From UBA12079 sp964608745 (GTDB lineage Bacteria > Patescibacteriota > Minisyncoccia > Phycocordibacterales > UBA12079): a stretch of 35,152 nt of DNA. Each line of letters starts with the position of its first letter. The stretch's first letter is position 1. This document shows positions 15,156-23,333 of the stretch, piece after piece. The DNA is taken from positions 1-35,152 of the forward strand of contig CAZSPC010000009.1 of NCBI GenBank assembly GCA_964608745.1. Direction: 5' to 3'. The notes below the pieces were generated by a model. That model was not told where the DNA came from, searched no databases, and worked only from the letters and a program-made list of their open reading frames with translations. A program made the position numbers and the translations under genes.

Positions 15156-17559
15156 TCCTCTCTCTTTTATTTACATTCATAGTTGTCTTAACAATAGTAT
15201 CAGGAATCAAAGAAATCGAATCAATTTTACAACCAACAAGAAATTCCACGAATTCTGGAAAATCGCTTGGTGCCTGACCACAAATTCCAACTTTTGTTTT
15301 TAGTTTTTTGGCTTTTCGAACCAAATCTTCAACCAAAATTTTCACCGCTTCATTATTTTCATTTGAAACTCCCGCAACTTCCAGGGTTCCTGAAGAATCT
15401 CTATCGATTCCCAAAGTTAATTGGGTTAAATCGTTTGAGCCAATTGAAAATCCATCAAATATTTTCGCAAATTCTTCTGCCAACAAAATATTAGAAGGAA
15501 TTTCTGCCATTACATAAACTTCCAAATCACCTTGCCCGTTCTTCTTTGAAGATTTAGGGTTTTTTCCTCGCTTCAATCCATACTTAGCCATAATTTCCAA
15601 AACCTTTTTCCCCTCTTCAACCGTACGACAAAAAGGAACCATAATTTTCATATTGGTAAGTCCCATCTCATCTCGCACTTTTGCTAATGCTTTGCATTCT
15701 AATTCAAAAGCAGGTAAAAATTCTTTTGAGTAAAAACGACTTGCCCCTCTCCAACCAATCATTGGGTTTGATTCAATCGGTTCGTATTGTTGCCCACCAA
15801 TTAAATTTGCATATTCATTAGATTTAAAATCAGACAAACGAACAATTACCGGTTTTGGATAAAAGGCTGCTGAAATTCGCCCAACCCCCTCGGCTAACTT
15901 ATCAACAAAAAATTCTTTTTTGTTTTTATAACCAATAGTGATTTTATCTATTTCTTTTTTAACTTCTCGATTTTGTTTTTTGTAATTTACAAGGGCAAGT
16001 GGGTGAGCTTTGATTGTATTATTGATAATAAATTCCAACCGAGCTAAACCAACTCCATCATTTGGGATAAACGAGTTCGAGAAAGCTAAGTCTGGCTCAC
16101 CAATATTCATCATTATTTTCGTTTTAGATTTTTTTAACTTTCCAATATTAGTTTTTTTAATCTCAAAATCTAAAATTCCTTTATGCACCTTTCCTTTTTC
16201 GCCCTCAGCACAGTTAATTGTTACTTTATCTCCTGTATTTATTTTGTCTGAACCTATCTCTGTACCAACAATACAGGGAATACCAAGCTCGCGAGACACA
16301 ATCGCAGCATGACATGTCCGGCCTCCTTTATCCGTCACAATTGCTGAAGCAATTTTCATAATCGGTTCCCAGTCTGGATCGGTCATACTAGTTACCAAAA
16401 CCTCGCCTGGTTTAAATTGAGTAATCCCCTCAACACCCATTATTCTGTTTGCTTTTCCTGCGCCAATTTTTTGCCCCACAGATTGACCTTCGACAATTAT
16501 TTTTCCATCTTCTTTTAATTTAAATTCTTCAATAAAATTCTGATTCTTCACAGAATGAACTGTTTCTGGTCGAGCCTGAACGACATATAATTTTTTGTCT
16601 TTTCCGTCCAAAGCCCATTCCATATCCATTGGACGACCATAATGTTTTTCAACAATCATCCCCCATTCGGCCAATTTTTTCACCTGAGCATCTGTAATTG
16701 ATTGTTTTTTTCTTTTACTATCTTCAACAGGTACATCTTTCACCGGTCTACCAAAACCAGTATTATAAATCATCTTTACATCCTTATCAGCCACAGTCTT
16801 TGAAATAATCGCTCCGGTTGGTTTGAAATAATAAAACTCATCGGGAGTAACTTTTCCTTGCACAATATTCTCGCCCAGACCATAAATTGAATTTATCAAA
16901 ACAACATTTTCAAAACCAGACTCTGTGTCAATAGTAAACATCACACCAGAACTTCCTTTGTCCGAACGAACCATCTTCTGCACTCCCACAGAAAGCGCAA
17001 TATCAAAATGGTCAAAACCTTTATCTTCGCGATAAGAAATAGCCCTGTTAGTAAACAAAGATGCTATACATTTTTTCACGGCAACCAACAAAGCCTTTTC
17101 CCCCTTGATATTCAAAAAAGTTTCCTGTTGTCCTGCAAAAGAGGCATCGGGTAAATCCTCAGCAGTTGCAGAAGATCGAACAGCGACATCTACATTGGCC
17201 ACCTTGTAATTTTTCGACAGTTTTTTATAAGCTGACACAATCTCCCTTTCCAAATGTTTTGGGAATTTTGCTCGCATAATTATCCGACGAACCTTCGCTC
17301 CGCGTGTCATTAAATTACGAATGTCATGAGTATCTAAATCAGCAAAGACTTTGCGAATTTTTTCTTTAGCGCCACTTCCTTCCAAAAAATCATTGTAAGC
17401 ATGAGATGTGGTAGCAAAACCATTAGGAATATTCACCCCTTTTTTAGTTAGCTTTTGATACATCTCTCCAAGAGATGCATTTTTTCCCCCCACAAGAGGA
17501 ACATCTTTGTTGGTTAGCTCATTAAACCAGAAGATATTTTTTTGATTTTTTTGTGACAT
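15142..17559 (-). CDS. ppsA: Phosphoenolpyruvate synthase
   Basis: PpsA catalyses pyruvate + ATP + water to PEP + AMP + phosphate; in organisms lacking pyruvate kinase it can run toward pyruvate. The 805-residue protein has the ATP-grasp PPDK N-terminal domain (VGGKNASLGEM 23-33; VAVRSSATAEDLPDASFAGQ 125-144). The swivelling phospho-histidine domain contains GGRTCHAAIVSRELG with H417. The C-terminal PEP/pyruvate barrel carries GSNDLTQLTLGIDRD and the catalytic-Cys region VGICGQAPSD. All core motifs are intact and the length is normal. It heads an apparent operon with the 152-aa, CYTH and NYN genes. No Shine-Dalgarno is seen before the ATG. Confidence 0.97.
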   Translation of the reverse strand: MSQKNQKNIFWFNELTNKDVPLVGGKNASLGEMYQKLTKKGVNIPNGFATTSHAYNDFLEGSGAKEKIRKVFADLDTHDIRNLMTRGAKVRRIIMRAKFPKHLEREIVSAYKKLSKNYKVANVDVAVRSSATAEDLPDASFAGQQETFLNIKGEKALLVAVKKCIASLFTNRAISYREDKGFDHFDIALSVGVQKMVRSDKGSSGVMFTIDTESGFENVVLINSIYGLGENIVQGKVTPDEFYYFKPTGAIISKTVADKDVKMIYNTGFGRPVKDVPVEDSKRKKQSITDAQVKKLAEWGMIVEKHYGRPMDMEWALDGKDKKLYVVQARPETVHSVKNQNFIEEFKLKEDGKIIVEGQSVGQKIGAGKANRIMGVEGITQFKPGEVLVTSMTDPDWEPIMKIASAIVTDKGGRTCHAAIVSRELGIPCIVGTEIGSDKINTGDKVTINCAEGEKGKVHKGILDFEIKKTNIGKLKKSKTKIMMNIGEPDLAFSNSFIPNDGVGLARLEFIINNTIKAHPLALVNYKKQNREVKKEIDKITIGYKNKKEFFVDKLAEGVGRISAAFYPKPVIVRLSDFKSNEYANLIGGQQYEPIESNPMIGWRGASRFYSKEFLPAFELECKALAKVRDEMGLTNMKIMVPFCRTVEEGKKVLEIMAKYGLKRGKNPKSSKKNGQGDLEVYVMAEIPSNILLAEEFAKIFDGFSIGSNDLTQLTLGIDRDSSGTLEVAGVSNENNEAVKILVEDLVRKAKKLKTKVGICGQAPSDFPEFVEFLVGCKIDSISLIPDTIVKTTMNVNKRERNGKN

Positions 17560-17661
17560 ATTTTTATATTTAAAAATTTAAAGATTTGAATATTTAAAAC
17601 TTAGCTTAAATTATAACACGCCAAACAAAATCAAAATTGTTAAGAAGTAAACAGTCTCTAC

Positions 17662-17689
17662 TTGACATATTAAATAAAATCATTATTAT
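17662..17689 (+). promoter_or_regulatory. Promoter of the 114-aa membrane protein gene
   Basis: TTGACA (17662-17667), a 16-base spacer and TATTAT (17684-17689, 5 of 6) precede the gene. The leader carries AGGAGG just before the ATG. Confidence 0.65.
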
Positions 17690-17735
17690 TTAAATCAGAA
17701 TATGTTCGTCTCTACAATAAAAATTAGGAGGAAAA

Positions 17736-18080
17736 ATGAAAACACTGAATTTTGACGCAAAGATTTTTAAGATTATTGGTATTGTTACTCTATTTTATAT
17801 AGGAACAAGCACTTTGTTTGGGTTGGTTTCTATTGGTCAACAAAATCCAACAGCATCAGTAATCAGTATTTTGATTAACGGAATGTTTTGGTCGTTTTTG
17901 TATACGGCACTAATTGGATCAATTTTTTATTTCTTCGCTTGCGCCACTGTTCATTTTTTCTGGTGCATGTTCACCCACGATGAAAAATATCATTGGTTCG
18001 TTAGATTTATTGCTAGCACTAGAAACCATTTTTTACTTTCACAACCAAAATGGTTTTCAGAAGCTGGAATTCGAGTCTAA
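17736..18080 (+). CDS. Small membrane protein, 114 aa, unknown function
   Basis: I do not recognise this family. The protein has two or three membrane helices (about residues 12-32, 40-58 and 60-82). The last contains an aromatic stretch, FFACATVHFFWCMFTHDEKYHW, with His, Cys and Asp/Glu that might bind a metal or a cofactor; this is only a possibility. The start is set by AGGAGG six bases upstream. It is a single plus-strand gene with its own promoter and terminator, like the other orphan genes of the window. Confidence 0.75.
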   Translation: MKTLNFDAKIFKIIGIVTLFYIGTSTLFGLVSIGQQNPTASVISILINGMFWSFLYTALIGSIFYFFACATVHFFWCMFTHDEKYHWFVRFIASTRNHFLLSQPKWFSEAGIRV

Positions 18081-18099
18081 AAATAGTTCAAAATTAATC

Positions 18100-18131
18100 C
18101 ACACCAAGAATAAATTCTTGGTGTGTTTTTT
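18100..18131 (+). terminator. Terminator of the 114-aa gene
   Basis: An 11-bp perfect stem, CACACCAAGAA (18100-18110) with TTCTTGGTGTG (18115-18125), has a TAAA loop and is followed by TTTTTTG. Confidence 0.9.
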
Positions 18132-18157
18132 GTTTTTCTAAGTAAAAATTTCTGAGT

Positions 18158-18205
18158 AAAGCCTTGCTTCTGTCCGTAGCGTAGCGAAGGGCGAAGCAAG
18201 GCTTT
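18158..18205. repeat. Palindrome with GTCCGTAGCGTAGCGAAGGG-type loop
   Basis: AAAGCCTTGCTTC (18158-18170) pairs perfectly with GAAGCAAGGCTTT (18193-18205) around a 22-base GC-rich loop. It lies between convergent genes and belongs to the class of long hairpins with a short CGnAGCG-like centre. Confidence 0.75.
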
Positions 18206-18255
18206 TAGCTCAAAATTTTTAGTTATATACTCTAGGTTTTATAACCCGAGACATC

Positions 18256-19539
18256 CTATTTCTTCAAAATAATATAAAAATCAGCAACGTTAGACCCTGT
18301 TCTACCTGTATGAATATGCCCACCAACCTGCTCAAAAAATTTAAAAGAATTATTTTCTTCTAAGAATTTCTCAAGATCTACTCTCTCGTCTAATACTTTT
18401 GCATACAAATCATAATCAGCAATTGCACCAGCGGTATCTGAATTATCCCAACCATCCGATGCAGCACCTATTACAACCATATCCTCTTTTATATATGGTA
18501 ATGCTCCTAGGATAAATTCTTGATTTCGACCACCAATACCCTGTTTGTTTTTCACTAAAACAGTAGTTTCTCCTCCCCATAAATGGCAGCTTTCTGGTAA
18601 ATATTCTTTATTAGATAATTCAACACCAACCGAACGAGCTTCACCCTCCAATTTAGTGTCTTCAATATAGGCATTATACCCAAGCTCTTCTGCTCGTCTT
18701 TTCATTTCTTCCAAAGCAACGGTGTTAGAACCAAGCAAGACATTTGTTACTTTTTCAAAGTATTTTTTTTCTTTCGGGGTTTCGTGTAATTTAATGTCTA
18801 AAACTTTCATTGAATTTTCCATTTGATATTTTTTGATTACTTTTTCAGCATCTTTTGTGGTAGTTTTATCCATCACTGTTGGGCCAGAAGCAACAACAGA
18901 TAGGTCATCTCCCGGAACATCAGATAGTATTGCCGAAACAACAGTTGCTGGATATGCAAGTTTTGCAAACTGTCCACCTTTAATCTGCGAAATATGTTTC
19001 CTTACAGTATTCAACTCGTGGATACTTGCTCCTTCTCTCATTAACTCATCAATAAATTGCTTTTGATTCTCCACCGTACTTTCATACGGCAAACACATCA
19101 AAGAAGATCCTCCTCCGGAAATAAAGGTGAGGATTAAATCTTTTTTGGTTGCTTTTTCTAAAATTTCAGCAATTGATTCTGTTATAGCAACATTTTGTTC
19201 TGATGGCAGAGGATGTGTACCAGCTTTTGAGATTAGATGTTTAAAATTACTTGTCTTTACATCTAAAACAACCCCCTCCTCTATTCTATCGCCCAACATT
19301 TCTTCAAGCACCTTAGCAGAATTAACCGCACATTTACCCACAGCAATTAAGTAAATTTTTTCAAAGTCATCAAAACAAATATTTTGATCTTTCAAACAAA
19401 TACCATCATCAGTTAAATGAATCTTAGAATGAATAAGTCGCTCGGTTGCAATTGATTCATAACCTGCTTCCAAAATTTCAAGTGCATCTTTTTTTAAATC
19501 TGTGGTAGATAGTTGTGATTTGTTTTTTATAATTGGCAT
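18256..19539 (-). CDS. Glycerate 2-kinase (GckA/TtuD, DUF4147 + MOFRL type)
   Basis: This enzyme phosphorylates D-glycerate with ATP to give 2-phosphoglycerate, the substrate of enolase. The 427-residue protein has the DUF4147 domain with AVGKCAVNSAKVLEEML, GTHPLPSEQN, ILTFISGGGSSLMCLP, HELNTVRKHISQIKGGQFA and SDVPGDDLSVVASGPT. The C-terminal MOFRL domain has LWGGETTVLVKNKQGIGGRNQEFILGAL, GAASDGWDNSDTAGAIAD and the ending HTGRTGSNVADFYI. Older annotations call the family hydroxypyruvate reductase. A perfect TATAAT ends 6 bases before the ATG, with no Shine-Dalgarno, a clear leaderless arrangement. Being near eno and ppsA supports a shared pathway. Confidence 0.95.
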   Translation of the reverse strand: MPIIKNKSQLSTTDLKKDALEILEAGYESIATERLIHSKIHLTDDGICLKDQNICFDDFEKIYLIAVGKCAVNSAKVLEEMLGDRIEEGVVLDVKTSNFKHLISKAGTHPLPSEQNVAITESIAEILEKATKKDLILTFISGGGSSLMCLPYESTVENQKQFIDELMREGASIHELNTVRKHISQIKGGQFAKLAYPATVVSAILSDVPGDDLSVVASGPTVMDKTTTKDAEKVIKKYQMENSMKVLDIKLHETPKEKKYFEKVTNVLLGSNTVALEEMKRRAEELGYNAYIEDTKLEGEARSVGVELSNKEYLPESCHLWGGETTVLVKNKQGIGGRNQEFILGALPYIKEDMVVIGAASDGWDNSDTAGAIADYDLYAKVLDERVDLEKFLEENNSFKFFEQVGGHIHTGRTGSNVADFYIILKK

Positions 19540-19545
19540 AGAATT

Positions 19546-19551
19546 ATTATA
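19546..19551 (-). promoter_or_regulatory. -10 box of the glycerate kinase gene (leaderless-type)
   Basis: TATAAT on the minus strand, 6 bases before the ATG. It adjoins the left terminal repeat of the element at 19554-19739. Confidence 0.55.
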
Positions 19552-19553
19552 TA

Positions 19554-19739
19554 GGTAAACATACTAATATGCGAATAAATACTAATACTACGAATAGCAT
19601 AACAAATACTATTTATTAAAGATTTACTAGCAGTGAAGTAATATTACCTAACGAGGTTTAATTAAAAAATAATTTTTGTTTTTCTCAAATTTGTTGCCAT
19701 TCGTTGTATTCGTATAATTCGTATATTGGTATGTTTACC
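19554..19739. repeat. 186-bp non-coding element with 22-bp terminal inverted repeats
   Basis: Arms 19554-19575 and 19718-19739 match at 20 of 22 positions (outer GGTAAACATAC / GTATGTTTACC). Both mismatches would be G-U pairs in RNA. The interior is AT-rich with several CGAATA/TATTCG motifs and no coding frame. It could be a MITE-like element or the base of a long structured RNA. No clear target-site duplication is visible. Confidence 0.55.
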
Positions 19740-19745
19740 CTAAAA

Positions 19746-19778
19746 AATCCCCGAACAGATTTTATTCTGTTCGGGGAT
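19746..19778 (-). terminator. Terminator of the two-gene orphan operon
   Basis: On the minus strand a 12-bp perfect stem (ATCCCCGAACAG with CTGTTCGGGGAT, arms 19767-19778 and 19747-19758) ends in a run of six T residues. Confidence 0.93.
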
Positions 19779-19790
19779 ATGAATATCCAA

Positions 19791-20099
19791 TTATTTGAAA
19801 GAAAATACAGCAAAAAAAGAAAATATTATCGAATCTTTCTCTGACGCTGAAAGGTCAGCAGCTTCTACTTTCCAGCCAACATCTTTATAAGCCTCCAAAA
19901 CTTTCATTAATAAAACCTCAGGAACTTTGTTCTGCAAACGATCTATCTCAATAGCCCACCTAACGCCACGTGGTTTGCCTTCAAAACTCTCTTTCAAAGT
20001 TTCATCAATCAGGCCAGTAAGCTCGTCAAATTTTTCTTCCACCAGATCACTGATTTTCTCTTCCATTATTTCTTTCATTTCTTCTTTTGAAACAACCAT
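19791..20099 (-). CDS. Hypothetical acidic helical protein, 102 aa
   Basis: I do not recognise this protein. It is soluble; residues 5-42 are a strongly acidic, heptad-like helix (EEMKEIMEEKISDLVEEKFDELTGLIDETLKESF). A short mixed segment follows (RGVRWAIEIDRLQNKVPEVLLMKVLEAYKDVGWKVEAADLS) and an aromatic C-terminus, FSFFAVFSFK. The segment around PEVLLMKVLEAYKDVGWKV looks like a small alpha/beta unit. AGGAG stands 6-7 bases before this ATG, which decides the start against the longer frame. It follows the 207-aa gene by 22 bases and shares its terminator. Confidence 0.75.
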   Translation of the reverse strand: MVVSKEEMKEIMEEKISDLVEEKFDELTGLIDETLKESFEGKPRGVRWAIEIDRLQNKVPEVLLMKVLEAYKDVGWKVEAADLSASEKDSIIFSFFAVFSFK

Positions 20100-20121
20100 C
20101 TTGTTCTCCTTTTTTGTTTTA

Positions 20122-20745
20122 TTAAGATAAACGACCAAAAACATCCACATTACAAGAACAACCTTGCTCAACTCCATCCTTAAAATTGTGTCCGTCACAA
20201 TCTGGACGACATTTTTTTGGTTTCTCTTCAGCTGGAATGAAATCGGATAATTCTTCATAACCAACATCCAAGAATCCAAGAAGTGTCATACCCTGTTGAA
20301 TTCTTTGGGTTACTTCGGGATTGTGGTTGTTGCAAACAACAATCGATGGTTTTTGTTGGACTTCGATATCTAAACCAAGAGTCCTTAGAATCTCAATTCT
20401 TTCTTCAAGCTCTGCTTTCGAAAGATTGTAATTAACAATACGCAAAAAAGGTGTGTACTCTTTTTGTAAATTACTAATCTCACAAAAAGGTAATAAACTA
20501 GAAAATTTATGGGTTCCACAAGAATCGGGTAAATTTTTACCCCAATCCATCTCCAAAGCTTGAGAAACATCAATAGCCAACCGAAATAGTTTATCGTGAC
20601 TAAAAATACCTATCTCATAGTCATACTTATGTCTTGTAATTACAACATCATCTGCAAAATCTTCTTTTTTAAACCACCCAACAAGTTTACCCTGTTTTTC
20701 TTTCGCTTTCTCATCATCATTTTCCCAAAAATGTATATTCGGCAT
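20122..20745 (-). CDS. Hypothetical protein, 207 aa, Cys-rich C-terminus
   Basis: I do not recognise this soluble protein. It starts PNIHFWENDDEKA and contains a compact central region (ISNLQKEYTPFLRIVNYNLSKAELEERIEIL). It ends with CRPDCDGHNFKDGVEQGCSCN, four Cys and one His within about 20 residues, a possible zinc site. The ATG at 20745 is fixed by AAGGAGG five bases upstream; the frame continues further upstream but those codons precede the Shine-Dalgarno. It is the first gene of a two-gene unit with the 102-aa protein. A weak TTGACC/TATTTA promoter pair lies at 20817-20846. Confidence 0.75.
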   Translation of the reverse strand: MPNIHFWENDDEKAKEKQGKLVGWFKKEDFADDVVITRHKYDYEIGIFSHDKLFRLAIDVSQALEMDWGKNLPDSCGTHKFSSLLPFCEISNLQKEYTPFLRIVNYNLSKAELEERIEILRTLGLDIEVQQKPSIVVCNNHNPEVTQRIQQGMTLLGFLDVGYEELSDFIPAEEKPKKCRPDCDGHNFKDGVEQGCSCNVDVFGRLS

Positions 20746-20748
20746 CTT

Positions 20749-20815
20749 TTCCTCCTTACCCGTCCTGTGAAGCAGGATTAGGGCATTGCCCGTCCGTAGG
20801 ATTAAGGCTTTTTTG
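20749..20815 (-). other. Possible structured leader upstream of the 207-aa gene
   Basis: On the minus strand the putative 5' leader has two GGACGGG repeats (one next to GGGCAATGCCC, one just before AAGGAGG) and a TCCTG/CAGGA hairpin. Similar CCGTCCGTAG sequence occurs near other palindromes. I cannot assign it to a known riboswitch. Confidence 0.3.
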
Positions 20816-20923
20816 ATAAATATCTTTCTTTCAGTTTTCTGGTCAAACAGTACCACAAAGTCACAACCAAAGCAAGAAAAACATTACGTACTCAGCTCTA
20901 CCCAACGTTTTGTGATTTTCTTG

Positions 20924-22573
20924 TTATTTTTCCAAAAAGAGTCTAGCAAATCGTATCTCCTCATAATCATAATTGTCTCCTAAAATTTTCTTCACTGGTG
21001 TTAATTTTGTATCTTTTGTTTTCTTAAAAGTTTTTAGAATTTCATCCAACCTTTTTTTGTTCATTTCTTTTTTTAAGTACTCTAAATCGGGTTTCTTTTT
21101 TCCTTCCATTAATTTTTCCAGATGACTCATAATTGTACCCTGCGTTTTTCCTCTTTCTTTCGCCATTTCTTCAATAGTCATTTTTTTGTCAACCAATTTT
21201 TGAGTTTTCTCGTAAGTCGTCAATGAAGCTTCCTTCATTTTTTTCTTTTCCTCTTTTGTTGGAGTAACTCCTGATAAATATTCTTCTTGTTTTTGGTTTC
21301 TTTCTTCTTCTGAAAGCTCACCTAACTCATCAACGACAATTTCAGAAAGTTCTAACAATTCTTTATCTAATTCTAAAATTTCTTTATTTACCTCTAATGC
21401 TATTTTATTTAACCCCATCAGTCGCAAACCACTAAAAGATTTGATTCGTGAAAGCGCAACATAGCCCATTCCTTCTACAAAAGATTTGGATAAATCAATT
21501 TCTGCTGCATCAAGACTCATTCCTTGGCTTTTATGAATTGTAATCGCCCAAGCCAAACGCAAAGGAATTTGTTTTAATTGTGCTTTTATTTTTCCATCTT
21601 CTTCAATTGTCCAAGTATCAGGTTCGACTTCGATTTCTCTTCCGTTATAGGTTTTAATTATCGGGAAACCGATTCGGCTAAAACCAACCACCTTCCCAAG
21701 TGTTCCATTGGCATATTTTTTTTGATGATTATTTTTTAAAAACATCACCACAGCACCTTCTTTAAGTCGCAAAGTTTCTGGTGCCAAACAAGATTTTTTC
21801 AAAGTTTCAACTATTTTTTTATTACCCTTCGTAGTCATCTCATATACTTTCAACTCTGTATCAAGCTTTTCTAGCTCGGCTTCGTTGATATCATCAATAT
21901 CAGCATTGTGGGTATAAAGTTTTGTAGGCATGATATCACCCCCAATATTTTTTCTATACCTTGTTCTTAATGGTGCTAAAACTTTTTCACCAATATCGTT
22001 GTTACGAATATTATTTAACATTTCAATCAAAGTATCATCATCTTGTCTAAATTGTTCTTGAAGATAACAGACTTTTAAATCCATATTATTCCAAACATTC
22101 GATTTATTCACAAAACTTATTTCTTCCGATTTTTTGTTTATAGGAGGAAGTTGAAAAAAATCACCTGCAAGAATTACCTGCATACCGCCGAAGGGAAGGT
22201 TATTTTGTTTAAACCCCTGACACACCCGGTCAACCATATCTAAACGACTGTGATCAAGCATTGATATTTCGTCAATAATTAAGACTTTTGTTTTTTTAAA
22301 ATTTTTTGCTAAATATTGTTTTTGAAGCAGGGCATCTAAATCCCATTCATCTAAATAATTCTTTATACCAATCCCTGCCCAAGAATGAATAGTCGCACCA
22401 CCCATATGAGTTGCGGCAATACCCGTCGAAGCTGTCACCCCGACTTTTATTCCCTCTTCTTTAAGAAAATTGATGTATTGGTTTAGTAAATGAGTTTTTC
22501 CACTTCCCGCCGCACCAGTTAAATAAACATTGTGACCCATTTTTAAAATATCTAACGCTTGAGACTGTTTCAT
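20924..22573 (-). CDS. PIF1-like superfamily 1 helicase with C-terminal HTH domain
   Basis: A DNA helicase of the PIF1/RecD-like SF1B group, acting 5' to 3' on DNA or DNA-RNA structures. The 549-residue protein has Walker A GAAGSGKT (20-27), motif Ia TASTGIAATHMGG, Walker B LIIDEISML, motif III AGDFFQLPP, and the late helicase motifs with AITIHKSQGMSLDAAEIDL and GYVALSRIKSFSGLRL. After residue about 450 a helix-turn-helix region of the type found at RecQ/PIF1 C-termini follows (TIEEMAKERGKTQGTIMSHLEKL). ATG at 22573 is preferred over an upstream ATG seven codons earlier: a perfect TATAAT (22583-22588) ends 9 bases before it and overlaps the longer frame. Given the many hairpins here, a structure-resolving helicase nearby is notable but not proof of a link. 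Confidence 0.9.
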   Translation of the reverse strand: MKQSQALDILKMGHNVYLTGAAGSGKTHLLNQYINFLKEEGIKVGVTASTGIAATHMGGATIHSWAGIGIKNYLDEWDLDALLQKQYLAKNFKKTKVLIIDEISMLDHSRLDMVDRVCQGFKQNNLPFGGMQVILAGDFFQLPPINKKSEEISFVNKSNVWNNMDLKVCYLQEQFRQDDDTLIEMLNNIRNNDIGEKVLAPLRTRYRKNIGGDIMPTKLYTHNADIDDINEAELEKLDTELKVYEMTTKGNKKIVETLKKSCLAPETLRLKEGAVVMFLKNNHQKKYANGTLGKVVGFSRIGFPIIKTYNGREIEVEPDTWTIEEDGKIKAQLKQIPLRLAWAITIHKSQGMSLDAAEIDLSKSFVEGMGYVALSRIKSFSGLRLMGLNKIALEVNKEILELDKELLELSEIVVDELGELSEEERNQKQEEYLSGVTPTKEEKKKMKEASLTTYEKTQKLVDKKMTIEEMAKERGKTQGTIMSHLEKLMEGKKKPDLEYLKKEMNKKRLDEILKTFKKTKDTKLTPVKKILGDNYDYEEIRFARLFLEK

Positions 22574-22582
22574 AACAAAAAC

Positions 22583-22588
22583 ATTATA
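22583..22588 (-). promoter_or_regulatory. -10 box of the PIF1-like gene (leaderless-type)
   Basis: TATAAT on the minus strand, 9 bases before the preferred ATG, no Shine-Dalgarno between. Confidence 0.5.
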
Positions 22589-22627
22589 ACACAACCAAAA
22601 AACATTTACGAAAACACTGAAAATTGA

Positions 22628-22655
22628 ACATTAAGAACCGATAGTTTCTTAATGT
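22628..22655. repeat. Hairpin between the PIF1-like and PaaX-like genes
   Basis: ACATTAAGAA (22628-22637) pairs with TTCTTAATGT (22646-22655) over an 8-base loop. No T tail follows on the minus strand. Confidence 0.55.
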
Positions 22656-22706
22656 ACCAAATCCCAAATCGTTAATTAACAAGTTAGCAAAATATCACAT
22701 AATAAA

Positions 22707-23303
22707 CTATTTATTTTTTGATATTAGATTAAAGTAACTTCTTAGATGCAGCTCATTATCAACAGATTCTGCAACCACAAATCTAACAAACTCTCGCACC
22801 TCATATATTTCAATAATATAATCTATTATATCTTTACAATTATAGGGGTGAACAAACACACTTTTTTGAAACTCATAAAAACCAATAGCTTTTAAATGAA
22901 ATCTCAAAGCATTTCTCATCGGCTTTTTCCTTTCAGGCACATCAAAAAGTACAAATCTCCATTTTTTATCCCATTTTTTAGGTTTTGCAATTTCTAAATT
23001 ATCAATATGATAAGTAAGCGCCTTCCTTCTACCCTCCTCTGACAATACAATTGTTACGGTTCCGTCTTTATTTTTCTTTTCTTTTATAACTTTTGATTCA
23101 TATAATTTTTTTATTGATTGCTTTAATATTTTTTGATCAAAATTTTTCCACTCATCACAAATTTCATCTAATATTTCAATTTGCTTCCCTAACCCACGAC
23201 CGCCAGCCAAGCTAAGAGCAACTCCACCTTGAAGCAACAAAAGAATCTTTTTTTGTATTTTTCCAAGCCTTATTCTTTTAAGTCCCTTATTTATTCTTAC
23301 CAT
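22707..23303 (-). CDS. PaaX-like repressor with winged helix and Cas2-like domain
   Basis: A 198-residue protein built from an N-terminal winged-helix DNA-binding region (about 12-105; QKKILLLLQGGVALSL, LKQSIKKLYESKVIKEKKNKDGTVTIVLSEEGRRKAL) and a C-terminal Cas2-like ferredoxin fold. The latter has KWRFVLFDVPERKKPMRNALRFHL (from residue 113), GFYEFQKSVFVHPYNC and VRFVVAESVDNELHL. D121 in LFDVPE is at the position of the Cas2 metal-binding Asp. This wHTH-Cas2 arrangement is common in Patescibacteria, usually labelled PaaX or CRISPR Cas2-like. No cas1 or CRISPR array is in the window, so a CRISPR role is unlikely here; a regulator is more likely. A 36-base perfect palindrome lies just upstream. 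Confidence 0.87.
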   Translation of the reverse strand: MVRINKGLKRIRLGKIQKKILLLLQGGVALSLAGGRGLGKQIEILDEICDEWKNFDQKILKQSIKKLYESKVIKEKKNKDGTVTIVLSEEGRRKALTYHIDNLEIAKPKKWDKKWRFVLFDVPERKKPMRNALRFHLKAIGFYEFQKSVFVHPYNCKDIIDYIIEIYEVREFVRFVVAESVDNELHLRSYFNLISKNK

Positions 23304-23333
23304 ATTAAATATATTACCATAATTTTAACTTAA

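Noticed and set aside
22707..23303. CRISPR-Cas locus suggested by the Cas2-like fold
   Set aside because: No cas1, no other cas gene and no regularly spaced repeats occur in the window; the winged-helix fusion is PaaX-like.
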